Shown here: in pieces, positions 1 to 10,197 of the stretch
Layout: each line of letters starts with the position of its first letter
How positions within the stretch are numbered: position 1 is the stretch's first letter
NCBI GenBank assembly: GCA_003543135.1
Contig: DPJG01000033.1
Span: 178,057 to 242,056 of the forward strand
Direction of reading: 5' to 3'
DNA length: 64,000 bases
Source of the DNA: Rheinheimera sp.
Lineage (GTDB): Bacteria; Pseudomonadota; Gammaproteobacteria; Enterobacterales; Alteromonadaceae
Translations under genes and position numbers: made by a program
Notes under the pieces: model-generated
Database searches by the model: none
What the model was told of the DNA's origin: nothing
What the model saw: only the letters and a program-made list of their open reading frames with translations

Positions 1-1
1 A

Positions 2-220
2 CATAAGCACTTTGTTACTGCACCTGCTGTGTATAAAAATTATGTGGTGGTTGGTGACAACGAAGGCAATCTGCATTGGTTTGATAAAAGCAGTGGTGAA
101 TACCTGGCACGGCACGAGTTTGACAGTTCAGGCTTTTACGCTGAAGCTGTTACCACCAGCGAGTATTTATTATTGCAAAGCCGTAACGGTGAAATCACCT
201 TACTGAACGTGCCTGAATAA
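2..220 (+). CDS. bamB: BamB C-terminal end (partial), outer membrane assembly lipoprotein
   Basis: The open frame enters from the left edge and ends at TAA 218-220. The visible 72 residues read as the last blades of a PQQ-like beta-propeller, with YVVVGDNEGNLHWFD followed by DSSGFYAEAV and a final LLLQSRNGEI. This matches the C-terminus of BamB, the lipoprotein that supports BamA in inserting beta-barrel proteins into the outer membrane. Position directly upstream of der is the usual gammaproteobacterial arrangement (hisS-yfgM-bamB-der) and supports the call. The N-terminal part, including the lipobox, lies outside the window. Confidence 0.9.
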   Translation, partial: HKHFVTAPAVYKNYVVVGDNEGNLHWFDKSSGEYLARHEFDSSGFYAEAVTTSEYLLLQSRNGEITLLNVPE

Positions 221-242
221 ACGCAAAAACAGATTTGCAGAA

Positions 243-270
243 ACAGGCCTGCTTGCAGGCCTGTTTTTTT
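243..270 (+). terminator. Rho-independent terminator after bamB
   Basis: An inverted repeat, ACAGGCC(TG)...(CA)GGCCTGT, is followed directly by a run of T. It lies 23 bases after the bamB stop and separates bamB from der, so der probably has its own promoter in 271-402. Confidence 0.85.
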
Positions 271-402
271 GTTGTTAGAGACCCAGATTTTACTGACGAC
301 AGCGCCAGACGCTGACATCAGGCAGCATGCTGCTGCACTTTACCCAAAGTGGTAAAAATCCAGCTACCTGAAACAGGTAGCCCTGAGTATTGAGGAATTT
401 AC

Positions 403-1881
403 ATGTTACCGGTAGTCGCCCTGGTTGGCCGTCCTAATGTCGGCAAATCTACATTATTTAACCGTCTCACCCGCACCCGCGATGCTTTAGTGGCGGATTT
501 TCCGGGGTTGACGCGGGATCGTAAATACGGCTCAGTCGATTACGAAGGCCTGGAGTTTATTGTGGTAGATACCGGTGGTATCGACGGCAGTGAAGAAGGT
601 ATTGAACTGGAAATGGCCGAACAGTCGCTGCGCGCCATTGATGAAGCCGATATTGTGTTGTTTATGGTAGACGCCCGTACCGGCGTGAATGGTGCTGACA
701 GCGCTATTGCCAATCATATTCGCAAAATCAATAAAACCGTGTTTTTGGTTGCCAATAAAACCGATGGTTTAGATGCCGACACTGCGATTGCTGATTTTTA
801 TAGCCTGGGCATTGGTGAAGTCTACCCAATTGCGGCAGCGCATGGTCGTGGTGTTACCAACTTACTGCAACGGGCTTTAGTGCCTTTGCTGACTGAACAA
901 CAAGCTGCCCGTCTGGCTGCTTTTGAAGCAGGTGAAGAACTGGATCCTGTTGATGAAGAAGCCGAAAAACTGGCGCGGGATCAACATATTAAACTGGCTA
1001 TTGTTGGCCGGCCTAATGTGGGTAAATCTACTCTAACCAACCGTATTTTGGGTGAAGAGCGGGTGATTGTTTATGATATGCCCGGCACCACCCGTGACTC
1101 TATTTATATTCCGATGGAGCGGGGCGAGCGTAAATACACCCTGATTGATACTGCCGGTGTGCGTCGTCGTGGCAAAATTGATGATGTTGTTGAGAAGTTC
1201 TCAGTCGTCAAAACACTGCAGGCTATTGAAGATGCCAACGTGGTGATTTTAGTGCTGGACGCCCGTCAGGGTATTTCAGATCAGGACTTAAGTATTTTAG
1301 GTTTTGTACTCAATGCCGGCCGTTCGCTGGTGATCGCCGTTAATAAATGGGATGGCCTGGACGATGGCATTAAAGATGAAGTGAAACGTGAACTGGATCG
1401 TCGTTTAGGTTTTATCGATTTTGCCCGTTTGCATTTTATCTCAGCACTGCACGGCTCTGGTGTTGGTAACTTATTCGAATCTGTGGAAGAAGCTTTTGAT
1501 TCTGCGACCCGCCGGGTCAGCACCGCGCTCCTGACCAAAATTATGATGATGGCGCAGGAAGATCACCAGCCCCCATTGGTGAAAGGCCGCCGGGTCAAGC
1601 TGAAATACGCTCACGCCGGTGGTTACAACCCACCGCTGATTGTTATTCACGGTAACCAGGTGGAAGATTTACCGGATTCGTACAAACGTTATCTGATGAA
1701 TTATTTCCGCAAATCGCTGCAAATGATGGGCACGCCGGTGCGGGTGGAATTCCGGGGGGGTGACAACCCCTTTGCTGAGCGTCGCAACACCTTAACACCA
1801 AATCAGCAATATAAACGTGAGCGTATTTTAAAAGCGCGGGCGAATCTGGCGAATAAAAAGAAACCAGGCCAGCCAGGCTGA
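403..1881 (+). CDS. der: Ribosome biogenesis GTPase Der (EngA)
   Basis: Der is an essential tandem GTPase needed for assembly of the 50S ribosomal subunit in the cytoplasm. Two complete G domains are visible. The first has the P-loop GRPNVGKS at residues 9-16, a DTGG switch II motif and NKTD. The second has GRPNVGKS at about 202-209, DTAG, and NKWD at about 314-317. The C-terminal KH-like domain follows, and the protein ends in a basic tail rich in lysine and arginine. The 492-residue length is normal for the family. The start is supported by GAGG about 8 bases upstream (ATTGAGGAATTTACATG). The gene appears to be monocistronic, with terminators on both sides. Confidence 0.97.
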   Translation: MLPVVALVGRPNVGKSTLFNRLTRTRDALVADFPGLTRDRKYGSVDYEGLEFIVVDTGGIDGSEEGIELEMAEQSLRAIDEADIVLFMVDARTGVNGADSAIANHIRKINKTVFLVANKTDGLDADTAIADFYSLGIGEVYPIAAAHGRGVTNLLQRALVPLLTEQQAARLAAFEAGEELDPVDEEAEKLARDQHIKLAIVGRPNVGKSTLTNRILGEERVIVYDMPGTTRDSIYIPMERGERKYTLIDTAGVRRRGKIDDVVEKFSVVKTLQAIEDANVVILVLDARQGISDQDLSILGFVLNAGRSLVIAVNKWDGLDDGIKDEVKRELDRRLGFIDFARLHFISALHGSGVGNLFESVEEAFDSATRRVSTALLTKIMMMAQEDHQPPLVKGRRVKLKYAHAGGYNPPLIVIHGNQVEDLPDSYKRYLMNYFRKSLQMMGTPVRVEFRGGDNPFAERRNTLTPNQQYKRERILKARANLANKKKPGQPG

Positions 1882-1900
1882 TAATGACCGCTGTTCTGAT

Positions 1901-1926
1901 AAAAAACCGCCTGTTGGCGGTTTTTT
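1901..1926 (+). terminator. Rho-independent terminator after der
   Basis: AAAAAACCGCC, a short loop and GGCGGTTTTTT form a compact GC stem with a U-tract 20 bases after the der stop. Confidence 0.9.
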
Positions 1927-2013
1927 GTTGTGAATTGATACCCGGTATTTATGATGGCAAGTCTGCAACTGTAGCCCAAACATGATAAAACGGCTTTTGC
2001 CGGAGCAATCTTA

Positions 2014-2529
2014 ATGAGCAGAACCCCTGATACCGCGAAGGTTCAAACTAATCTGGTGCCAGCAACTTTGCAGCTCTTGCAGCAAAGTGCCCCTTTTCAG
2101 TTGGCACAGCAATTACAACCCGGTCTTAAAGGCATCACTTTTGGTGTTGGCGGCAGTTTATTATTGCTGGAGTTAGGTTTACTCAACACAGCACGTGATC
2201 TTGATTTGGTCTGCAGTCTGGCTGACTTTCCGCGGCTGAAAGCTGCTCTTGCCGTGAGCCTGAGTCCGGTGGCGGTGCCCCCACATCCGCAGTATCAGAG
2301 TGAAGCTTTTGCCCGTTTTGTGAGTACAGAAGGGGTTGAAGTGGATGTAATGGCGGGAATTAGGGTGCAGCAGGCTCAGCAGCTGCGCGGCTGGCAATTT
2401 AAGCCCGGGCGTCTTGAGTGGCGCCATCAGCTGCCCTGGATGTTGGCGGACGACTGGCTGGTGCTGTATCAGCTGTTTCAGCGCCCTGAGCGGGTGCAGT
2501 TGTTACAGCGTTTTTTAGCGCAGTGTTAA
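2014..2529 (+). CDS. Orphan nucleotidyltransferase-fold protein, function unknown
   Basis: I do not recognise a named family, but this 171-residue protein carries the core motif set of the polymerase-beta/MNT nucleotidyltransferase fold. GGS lies at residues 46-48 followed by a hydrophobic helix, DLD at 62-64 within TARDLDLV, and a third acidic residue, D111, within VEVDVMAG. The N-terminal 40 residues and the C-terminal helical part (WMLADDWLVLYQLF) show nothing else. No signal peptide or membrane segment is seen. It has its own short upstream region and lies tail to tail with xseA, 52 bases apart. No HEPN or antitoxin partner is adjacent, so a toxin-antitoxin role is not supported. A small-molecule or RNA nucleotidyltransferase is possible. 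The fold call is fairly firm and the substrate is unknown. Confidence 0.7.
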   Translation: MSRTPDTAKVQTNLVPATLQLLQQSAPFQLAQQLQPGLKGITFGVGGSLLLLELGLLNTARDLDLVCSLADFPRLKAALAVSLSPVAVPPHPQYQSEAFARFVSTEGVEVDVMAGIRVQQAQQLRGWQFKPGRLEWRHQLPWMLADDWLVLYQLFQRPERVQLLQRFLAQC

Positions 2530-2581
2530 AGCGCACCCGCAGCCATCGCTGTTGCAGTGAGAGCTCCAGCGACTGGGTTGA

Positions 2582-3928
2582 TTACTGAGATGGCGGTATG
2601 CTGACCTCTGTGACTTCGGCGGCAATATCACCGTCGGCCAGTTTGAGCCGGACTTTATCACCAGACTGCAGTTGTGATGCCGATTTCACCACTGTGCTCT
2701 TGGCATCAAACACTATGCTGTAACCGCGCTGTAAAGTTGCCAGCGGGCTGACGGTGTGCAATTCGCGGCTTAGTGCTTGCCATTGTTGCTGCTTTTTCTG
2801 CAGCTGCTGGTTCAGGTTGAGTGTCAGCCTTTGTTGCAGCTGTTGCAGTTTCAGTTGCTGACGTTTGAGCTGTTGCTCTGGTGATAACAACCACAGCGCT
2901 TTGTGCTGCAGTTGTAACTGCTGGCGGTGCTGTTGCAGTTTGTGTTGCATCGCCTGCTGCAGACGGATCTGCAATTCATCGAGCCGCTGTTGCTGCTGTT
3001 GTAATCTTCTGGCCGGGTGTAACAGCTGCAGTTTACTGTGCTGATGTAAAAACAGCTGGGCTTTTTGCCCCAAGTGCTGGCGTATGCTCTGCGTCAGGCG
3101 TTGTTTTAATTGCAGCAAGACCTGCAACTGATGCTGCTGATCCGGCGATACCAACTCAGCGGCCGCTGAAGGCGTGGCGGCACGCACATCAGCAACAAAA
3201 TCACTGATGGAAAAATCAATTTCATGGCCAACGGCGCTGACAATAGGAATAGGGCAGTTTGCTATAGTGCGGGCCAGGGTTTCGTCGTTAAAACACCACA
3301 TGTCTTCTAATGAACCACCACCGCGGCCGATGATCAGAACATCACATTCGTTGCGGCGAATGGCATGCTGCAGTGCCGCTGTTAAATCGCTGGCGGCCTG
3401 GGCCCCTTGCACCAAAGAAGGGTAAATAATCACTTCAAGCGCCGGGGCTCGGCGTTGTAACACAGTTAAAATGTCGCGGATAGCAGCGCCCGTGGGGGAG
3501 GTGATCACACCCACTTTTTTCACCTGCAGCGGCAGGGCTTTTTTCCGTTCCGGCGCAAACAAACCTTCAGCGGCCAGTTTGGCTTTAAGCTGCTCGTATT
3601 GTTGTCTTAATAAACCATCACCGGCCGGTTCGATAAAATCGGCCAGCAGCTGATATTCACCCCTGGGTTCATAGACACTGATACGGGCCCGCACCATCAC
3701 CTGCTGACCATTGCGTGGCGTAAAAGCGGCGTTGCGGTTGCTGGTTTTAAACATCGCCACTTTCACCTGAGCCGCTTGATCTTTCAGCGAAAAATACCAA
3801 TGCCCTGAACTTGCCGCGACAAAATTTGACACCTCCCCCACCAGCCATAACTGACGGAATTGCAGCTCTAAGGTGAGGCGAACTTCGGAGTTTAACCGGG
3901 AAACTGTGTAGATATCGGCTTGTTGCAT
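2582..3928 (-). CDS. xseA: Exodeoxyribonuclease VII large subunit
   Basis: XseA is the large catalytic subunit of exonuclease VII, a cytoplasmic single-strand exonuclease that works with the small subunit XseB in repair. The N-terminus (residues 1-105) is the OB-fold nucleic-acid-binding domain, with LWLVGEVSNF and GHWYFSLKD. The catalytic domain follows, with GVITSPTGAAIRDI, DVLIIGRGGGSLEDMW and AVGHEIDFSISDFVADVRAATPSAAAE. Residues of about 270-400 form a glutamine- and leucine-rich coiled coil, a typical feature of this subunit that is unusually Q-rich here. Length is 448 residues against about 456 in E. coli. The gene is divergent from guaB, as in E. coli, with a 145-base shared upstream region. 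Confidence 0.96.
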   Translation of the reverse strand: MQQADIYTVSRLNSEVRLTLELQFRQLWLVGEVSNFVAASSGHWYFSLKDQAAQVKVAMFKTSNRNAAFTPRNGQQVMVRARISVYEPRGEYQLLADFIEPAGDGLLRQQYEQLKAKLAAEGLFAPERKKALPLQVKKVGVITSPTGAAIRDILTVLQRRAPALEVIIYPSLVQGAQAASDLTAALQHAIRRNECDVLIIGRGGGSLEDMWCFNDETLARTIANCPIPIVSAVGHEIDFSISDFVADVRAATPSAAAELVSPDQQHQLQVLLQLKQRLTQSIRQHLGQKAQLFLHQHSKLQLLHPARRLQQQQQRLDELQIRLQQAMQHKLQQHRQQLQLQHKALWLLSPEQQLKRQQLKLQQLQQRLTLNLNQQLQKKQQQWQALSRELHTVSPLATLQRGYSIVFDAKSTVVKSASQLQSGDKVRLKLADGDIAAEVTEVSIPPSQ

Positions 3929-3995
3929 AGCTTGGGTTCTGACAAAGCGCTGTAGCGAAAACTTTGGCTAATCTACCACAAAAGTAAAAAATGCG

Positions 3996-5543
<1,548 letters not shown>

Positions 5544-5550
5544 GTTAAAA

Positions 5551-5579
5551 ACGCCGGCAGCCATGCCGGCGTTGTTTTT
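5551..5579 (+). terminator. Hairpin between guaB and guaA, terminator or attenuator
   Basis: ACGCCGGCA, a 4-base loop and TGCCGGCGT are followed by TGTTTTT. A second palindrome, CCGGAGCGCTCCGG at 5611-5624, lies further downstream. If the first hairpin terminates, guaA either depends on read-through or has its own promoter. Confidence 0.7.
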
Positions 5580-5647
5580 ATCGCTGGTACATGCCGGCGT
5601 AGTTTTCCAGCCGGAGCGCTCCGGCCAGCTACCAACACAAGGTTGAT

Positions 5648-7225
5648 ATGAGCAAAAATATCCATTTCCATCGTATCCTGATCCTCGATTTTGGTTCGCA
5701 ATATACCCAGTTGATCGCGCGTCGTGTCCGCGAAATTGGCGTGTATTGTGAGCTGTGGGCCTGGGATGTCACTGCAGAGCAAATCGCTGGATTTAACCCA
5801 ACCGGTATTATTTTATCCGGTGGCCCTGAAAGTGTAACCGAAGCAGGTTCACCACGGGCACCGCAGTATGTGTTTGAAGCCAATGTGCCAGTGCTTGGTG
5901 TTTGTTATGGCATGCAAACCATGGCGGAACAGCTGGGTGGTAAAGTGGCCAGTTCAGACAAACGTGAATTTGGTTATGCCCAGGTGGAAGTGATTGCTTC
6001 GAACCCGATGTTTGCCGGTATTGAAGATCACGTCAATGACAAAGGCCACGGTTTATTAGATGTGTGGATGAGCCATGGCGACAAAGTTGTTGAAATTCCA
6101 GCAGGTTTTGTTACCACGGCCCAAACGCCAACCTGCCCGCATGCCGCCATGGCCAACGAAGCCAAACAGTTTTACGGTGTGCAGTTCCACCCTGAAGTCA
6201 CGCATACCCGCCAGGGCCTGCGGATGCTGGAACAGTTTATTGTTGATATCTGCGGTTGTGAAAAACTCTGGACGCCGGCCACTATCATTGATGACGCCAT
6301 TGTGAACATCAAACAACAAGTGGGCGACGATCAGGTCATTTTAGGTTTATCCGGCGGTGTGGATTCATCTGTGGTTGCCATGTTGCTGCACCGTGCCATT
6401 GGCAAAAACCTGACCTGTGTTTTTGTCGATAACGGCCTGTTACGTCTGAACGAAGGCCAGCAGGTGATGGATATGTTCGGTGACCATTTTGGTCTGAACA
6501 TTATCCATGTGAAAGCCGAAGATCGTTTCCTCGACGCACTGAAAGGTGTGGATGAACCAGAAGCCAAACGCAAAATTATCGGCCGTGTTTTTGTGGAAGT
6601 TTTTGACGAAGAAGCAAAAAAATTAACCAACGCCAAATGGTTAGCACAGGGCACTATTTACCCTGATGTGATTGAGTCTGCCGCCTCAAAAACCGGTAAA
6701 GCCCATGTGATTAAGTCGCACCATAACGTGGGTGGTTTGCCGGCCGAAATGAAGATGGGTCTGGTTGAACCTTTGCGTGAACTTTTTAAAGACGAAGTGC
6801 GCAAAGTAGGTCTGGCGCTTGGTCTGCCTTATGACATGCTGTACCGTCATCCGTTCCCAGGCCCTGGTTTAGGGGTGCGGGTACTGGGTGAAGTGAAAAA
6901 AGAATATTGTGATTTGCTGCGCAAAGCCGATGCAATTTTTATTGAAGAGTTGCATAAGTCCGGTTGGTACGAGCAAGTCAGTCAGGCCTTTACTGTATTC
7001 CTGCCGGTAAAATCAGTAGGTGTGATGGGTGATGGCCGTAAATATGACTGGGTGGTATCGCTGCGCGCGGTACAAACCGTTGATTTTATGACAGCGCACT
7101 GGGCGCATCTGCCGTACGAGCTGTTGGGTCATGTGTCAAACCGTATTATTAATGAAGTGAACGGCATTTCCCGCGTGGTGTATGACGTGTCTGGTAAACC
7201 ACCAGCCACTATTGAGTGGGAATAA
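5648..7225 (+). CDS. guaA: GMP synthase (glutamine-hydrolysing)
   Basis: GuaA amidates XMP to GMP using glutamine and ATP. The N-terminal class I glutamine amidotransferase domain (about 1-205) has the nucleophile Cys86 in GVCYGMQ and the partner residues in VQFHPEV. The ATP pyrophosphatase domain begins with the PP-loop LSGGVDSS at about residues 235-242. The C-terminal dimerisation domain ends with PATIEWE, the usual GMP synthase terminus. Length of 525 residues equals that of E. coli GuaA. The gene follows guaB and is closed by a strong terminator. Confidence 0.98.
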   Translation: MSKNIHFHRILILDFGSQYTQLIARRVREIGVYCELWAWDVTAEQIAGFNPTGIILSGGPESVTEAGSPRAPQYVFEANVPVLGVCYGMQTMAEQLGGKVASSDKREFGYAQVEVIASNPMFAGIEDHVNDKGHGLLDVWMSHGDKVVEIPAGFVTTAQTPTCPHAAMANEAKQFYGVQFHPEVTHTRQGLRMLEQFIVDICGCEKLWTPATIIDDAIVNIKQQVGDDQVILGLSGGVDSSVVAMLLHRAIGKNLTCVFVDNGLLRLNEGQQVMDMFGDHFGLNIIHVKAEDRFLDALKGVDEPEAKRKIIGRVFVEVFDEEAKKLTNAKWLAQGTIYPDVIESAASKTGKAHVIKSHHNVGGLPAEMKMGLVEPLRELFKDEVRKVGLALGLPYDMLYRHPFPGPGLGVRVLGEVKKEYCDLLRKADAIFIEELHKSGWYEQVSQAFTVFLPVKSVGVMGDGRKYDWVVSLRAVQTVDFMTAHWAHLPYELLGHVSNRIINEVNGISRVVYDVSGKPPATIEWE

Positions 7226-7261
7226 GCTGAGCAGGCTGGCAGTTACCAGCTGAGCTAAACG

Positions 7262-7291
7262 CAAAAGGAGCCCGGAGGCTCCTTTTGTTTT
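7262..7291 (+). terminator. Rho-independent terminator after guaA
   Basis: AAAAGGAGC and GCTCCTTTT arms are followed by GTTTTA. The hairpin also lies downstream of the converging small gene on the other strand and may serve both. Confidence 0.85.
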
Positions 7292-7331
7292 ATCCGCTGT
7301 ACAACCCTTTCTGCTTTGTTTCAGCTTCGTT

Positions 7332-7550
7332 TTACAGCTGATTGATTTGTTGTTTCAGCGTATAAGACTTATCAGTCACTATAGCTTCGAGCGTCGCCAC
7401 TCGTTGTTTTAAATCTGCAATTTCTTGTTGTAAGGCTTCGCTGCCGGCGCCGGCATTTTGTAACTTCACTTTTGTTTTATTGCGCTGCTCATAAAAAGCG
7501 TAAGCAAAAGCCAAAACCACAGCAACAAAACCAATATCAAATATACCCAT
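7332..7550 (-). CDS. Small PspB-like membrane protein with coiled coil
   Basis: This 72-residue protein has one N-terminal membrane segment (FDIGFVAVVLAFAYAFY), a short basic stretch (EQRNKTKVK) and a C-terminal coiled coil with LKQRVATLEAIVTD. The overall plan and the ARxxxLExIV-type helix resemble phage shock protein B, which in E. coli sits in the inner membrane with PspC and relieves PspA inhibition of PspF. No pspA, pspC or pspF is nearby, and the similarity is by eye, so the function is open. An AAGGGAAA ribosome site lies just upstream of the ATG. It converges with guaA. Confidence 0.65.
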   Translation of the reverse strand: MGIFDIGFVAVVLAFAYAFYEQRNKTKVKLQNAGAGSEALQQEIADLKQRVATLEAIVTDKSYTLKQQINQL

Positions 7551-7634
7551 GATGTTTCCCTTATTGTTGAAATGATAGGAGGAAAGGCAATTGTTATACC
7601 AAAGTTATAACTTAATAAAAACAATAAGTTGTAA

Positions 7635-8279
<645 letters not shown>

Positions 8280-8282
8280 AGG

Positions 8283-8450
8283 TTAACTGACGGCTTCGTT
8301 TTGTTGTTCAGATTGCAGTATGGTCTGGAAATTACGTTGCCTGCGATGCAGTTTCAGCACGGCCACATTACGTTTAATACGACGACGCACAGCACCAACA
8401 TCCATGATGCGGCGCTTTTTTAACATTTTAGGTCTTTTACGTTTAAGCAT
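8283..8450 (-). CDS. Hypothetical 55-residue highly basic protein
   Basis: This short frame runs from ATG at 8450 to TAA at 8283. It begins MLKRKRPKMLKKRRIMD, continues with VRRRIKRN and HRRQRN and ends acidic or neutral (SEQQNEAVS). About a third of the residues are lysine or arginine, concentrated in the first 42. GGAG lies about 8 bases upstream of the ATG at good spacing. Such composition suggests RNA or ribosome contact, but I recognise no family and make no functional claim. It lies between tadA (converging) and mltF (same strand, downstream start at 10045). Confidence 0.6.
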   Translation of the reverse strand: MLKRKRPKMLKKRRIMDVGAVRRRIKRNVAVLKLHRRQRNFQTILQSEQQNEAVS

Positions 8451-8554
8451 GCAGCACTCCAGCTGAGGGTAAAACAGAGCGCCACTATAAACAGCGTGAG
8501 GGTTGATCTCAAGCTAAGCTGAGGGCGCACTGAGGGCGACTGATGCAAAGCGGC

Positions 8555-10045
8555 TTAGCTTTTGCGATCAGTCCCGGTTTTAGTGGTCGTCTTTTTGTTG
8601 TCTTTGGCCGCAGGTTTATTGGCTGCCGCTTCCAGTTGTTCGCCGTATTCTTCCGCCAGTTTTTGTTTTTGTTGCTGAATTTTTAATTCGGCTTGTTTTT
8701 TCTCATCAACCCACAGCAGGGTATCAAAATAACGGCGGATATTTTCGACGTAATAAACCGCATGGTCGCCCCGGGCGTAACCGGTGCGGGTCTGGCTGTA
8801 ATATTTCCGCTGGCGCAATAATGATAAACGTTGTTTAACTTCAGCCCATTTATCCGGATCAGCACCGTCTTTTTCCGTCAGCATCCGGGCACTTTCCACA
8901 TGGTTATAACCAATGTTGTAGCCGGCCAGCGCAAACCAGAGCCGGTCCGGCATTTTTACCCGCTCAGGCATCCGGTCGAGCAGTTTTTGCAGATATTGAC
9001 TGCCACCTCTGATGCTTTGTGCTGCATCTACCCGGCTGGTGACTTTCATCGAGTTTGCGGTGTTCACGGTGAGCATCATCATACCCACCACCCCTTGTGG
9101 GCTGCGGGCTTTAGGGTCCCAGCGCGATTCCTGGTAGGCAATAGCGGCCAGCAAACGCCAGTCTAAATTGCCGGAATGTTGCTCGAACAGCGCGCGGTAA
9201 CGCGGTAACACTTTATCTATGGCTTCAATATAATCCAGGGTGTCGGCATAGTTAAAACGCCGGACATGGCCAAAATATTTGTCTTCCAGGCTTAATAATT
9301 CTGCACCCTCGTAACTGCGGCCAAAAAATTCCACCAGCACACTCATCAGTGAGTCGTCATTATTTTTTGCCAATAACCAGGCCACCGGCTGCTGGCTTTT
9401 CAGCACCATGGCGACGCCAAGATTTGGATAAAAACGCTGATTGATGGCAAGTAAATGCGAGTCGGCCACAGTATATTGAATTTTGCCATCGGCCACTTGT
9501 TGCAGCAGCTCAGTGGCATCATCGGTTTCGTTCAGACTGAGTGCCAGCTCCGGCAATTCTGCCTGCTTTTTCAGCATGGTTTCTGCCTGACTGGAGCCTT
9601 TTAACACCACTACCGGGGCGCTGAGTTCAGCCAGTGATTTGGGCTTTTTTTCAGTTTGACGAAATACCAGTACTTCGTCGCTCCACTGATAAGCTGGCGC
9701 TAAACGGTACTGCGCGCGCAGGCTTTCAGAAACTGTGGAGCCGGATGCAATCACATCTACCTGGCCGGTGCGCAGTTTTTCCAGCAATTCTTCCAGGTGA
9801 AAACTTGGCACCAGATCTAATTTCACACCCAGTTTGTCAGCCAGCGCTACCGCCAGTTCATATTCGTAACCTGTGGCACCATCGGCGGTCACATAATAAC
9901 TGGTAGGGCCGTTTAAAATGCCGACTCTGATGCTATCGCGTTGATAAATCTGATGTAAATGCATAGGCTCAGGCGCTGGCGTACAAGCAGCCAGGCTCAG
10001 CATCAGCATGATCATCAGTACCAGCAACAGCACTTTCCAACGCAT
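8555..10045 (-). CDS. mltF: Membrane-bound lytic murein transglycosylase F
   Basis: MltF cleaves peptidoglycan glycan strands, producing 1,6-anhydromuramyl ends, from the inner leaflet of the outer membrane. The N-terminus is a lipoprotein signal with lipobox LAAC and Cys21. Residues of about 35-265 form a family 3 solute-binding-protein domain (SIRVGILNGPTSYY, GYEYELAVALADKLGV, DVIASGSTVS), which in the family acts as a regulatory module. The catalytic SLT domain follows (DWRLLAAIAYQESRWDP with the glutamate of ES, then GVVGMMMLT and FALAGYNIGYNHV). The C-terminus has a long charged tail ending in K/T-rich sequence. The gene is divergent from purL, as in many gammaproteobacteria. Confidence 0.95.
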   Translation of the reverse strand: MRWKVLLLVLMIMLMLSLAACTPAPEPMHLHQIYQRDSIRVGILNGPTSYYVTADGATGYEYELAVALADKLGVKLDLVPSFHLEELLEKLRTGQVDVIASGSTVSESLRAQYRLAPAYQWSDEVLVFRQTEKKPKSLAELSAPVVVLKGSSQAETMLKKQAELPELALSLNETDDATELLQQVADGKIQYTVADSHLLAINQRFYPNLGVAMVLKSQQPVAWLLAKNNDDSLMSVLVEFFGRSYEGAELLSLEDKYFGHVRRFNYADTLDYIEAIDKVLPRYRALFEQHSGNLDWRLLAAIAYQESRWDPKARSPQGVVGMMMLTVNTANSMKVTSRVDAAQSIRGGSQYLQKLLDRMPERVKMPDRLWFALAGYNIGYNHVESARMLTEKDGADPDKWAEVKQRLSLLRQRKYYSQTRTGYARGDHAVYYVENIRRYFDTLLWVDEKKQAELKIQQQKQKLAEEYGEQLEAAANKPAAKDNKKTTTKTGTDRKS

Positions 10046-10139
10046 TCTTTCAGGCCTTTTAAAAAATTGAGCCGCCAGTTATATCAAAATTCCGCCTTGT
10101 CGTCAGTTTTTACTCATACCCTTTGTGCTGGTTCTTCTA

Positions 10140-10145
10140 TATAAT
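10140..10145 (+). promoter_or_regulatory. Candidate -10 box upstream of purL
   Basis: A perfect TATAAT lies 53 bases before the purL ATG. I see no convincing TTGACA at 16-18 bases and no recognisable PurR-like palindrome, so the assignment is tentative. Confidence 0.4.
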
Positions 10146-10197
10146 GCAGCGCCTGATTTGAGGTTCCATCGACGTTCAACCCACGGGAAAAAAGCCT

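Noticed and set aside
2014-2529. Nucleotidyltransferase as an MNT-type antitoxin
   Set aside because: No HEPN gene next to it on either side.
2881-3653. Long + strand frames opposite xseA
   Set aside because: They are shadows of the xseA codons: composition is alanine- and serine-rich without motifs, and xseA on the other strand is unambiguous.
7602-7634. Palindromic AT-rich repeats upstream of tadA (AAGTTATAACTT and a partner)
   Set aside because: AT-rich inverted repeats of this size are common by chance, and no promoter or terminator pattern accompanies them.
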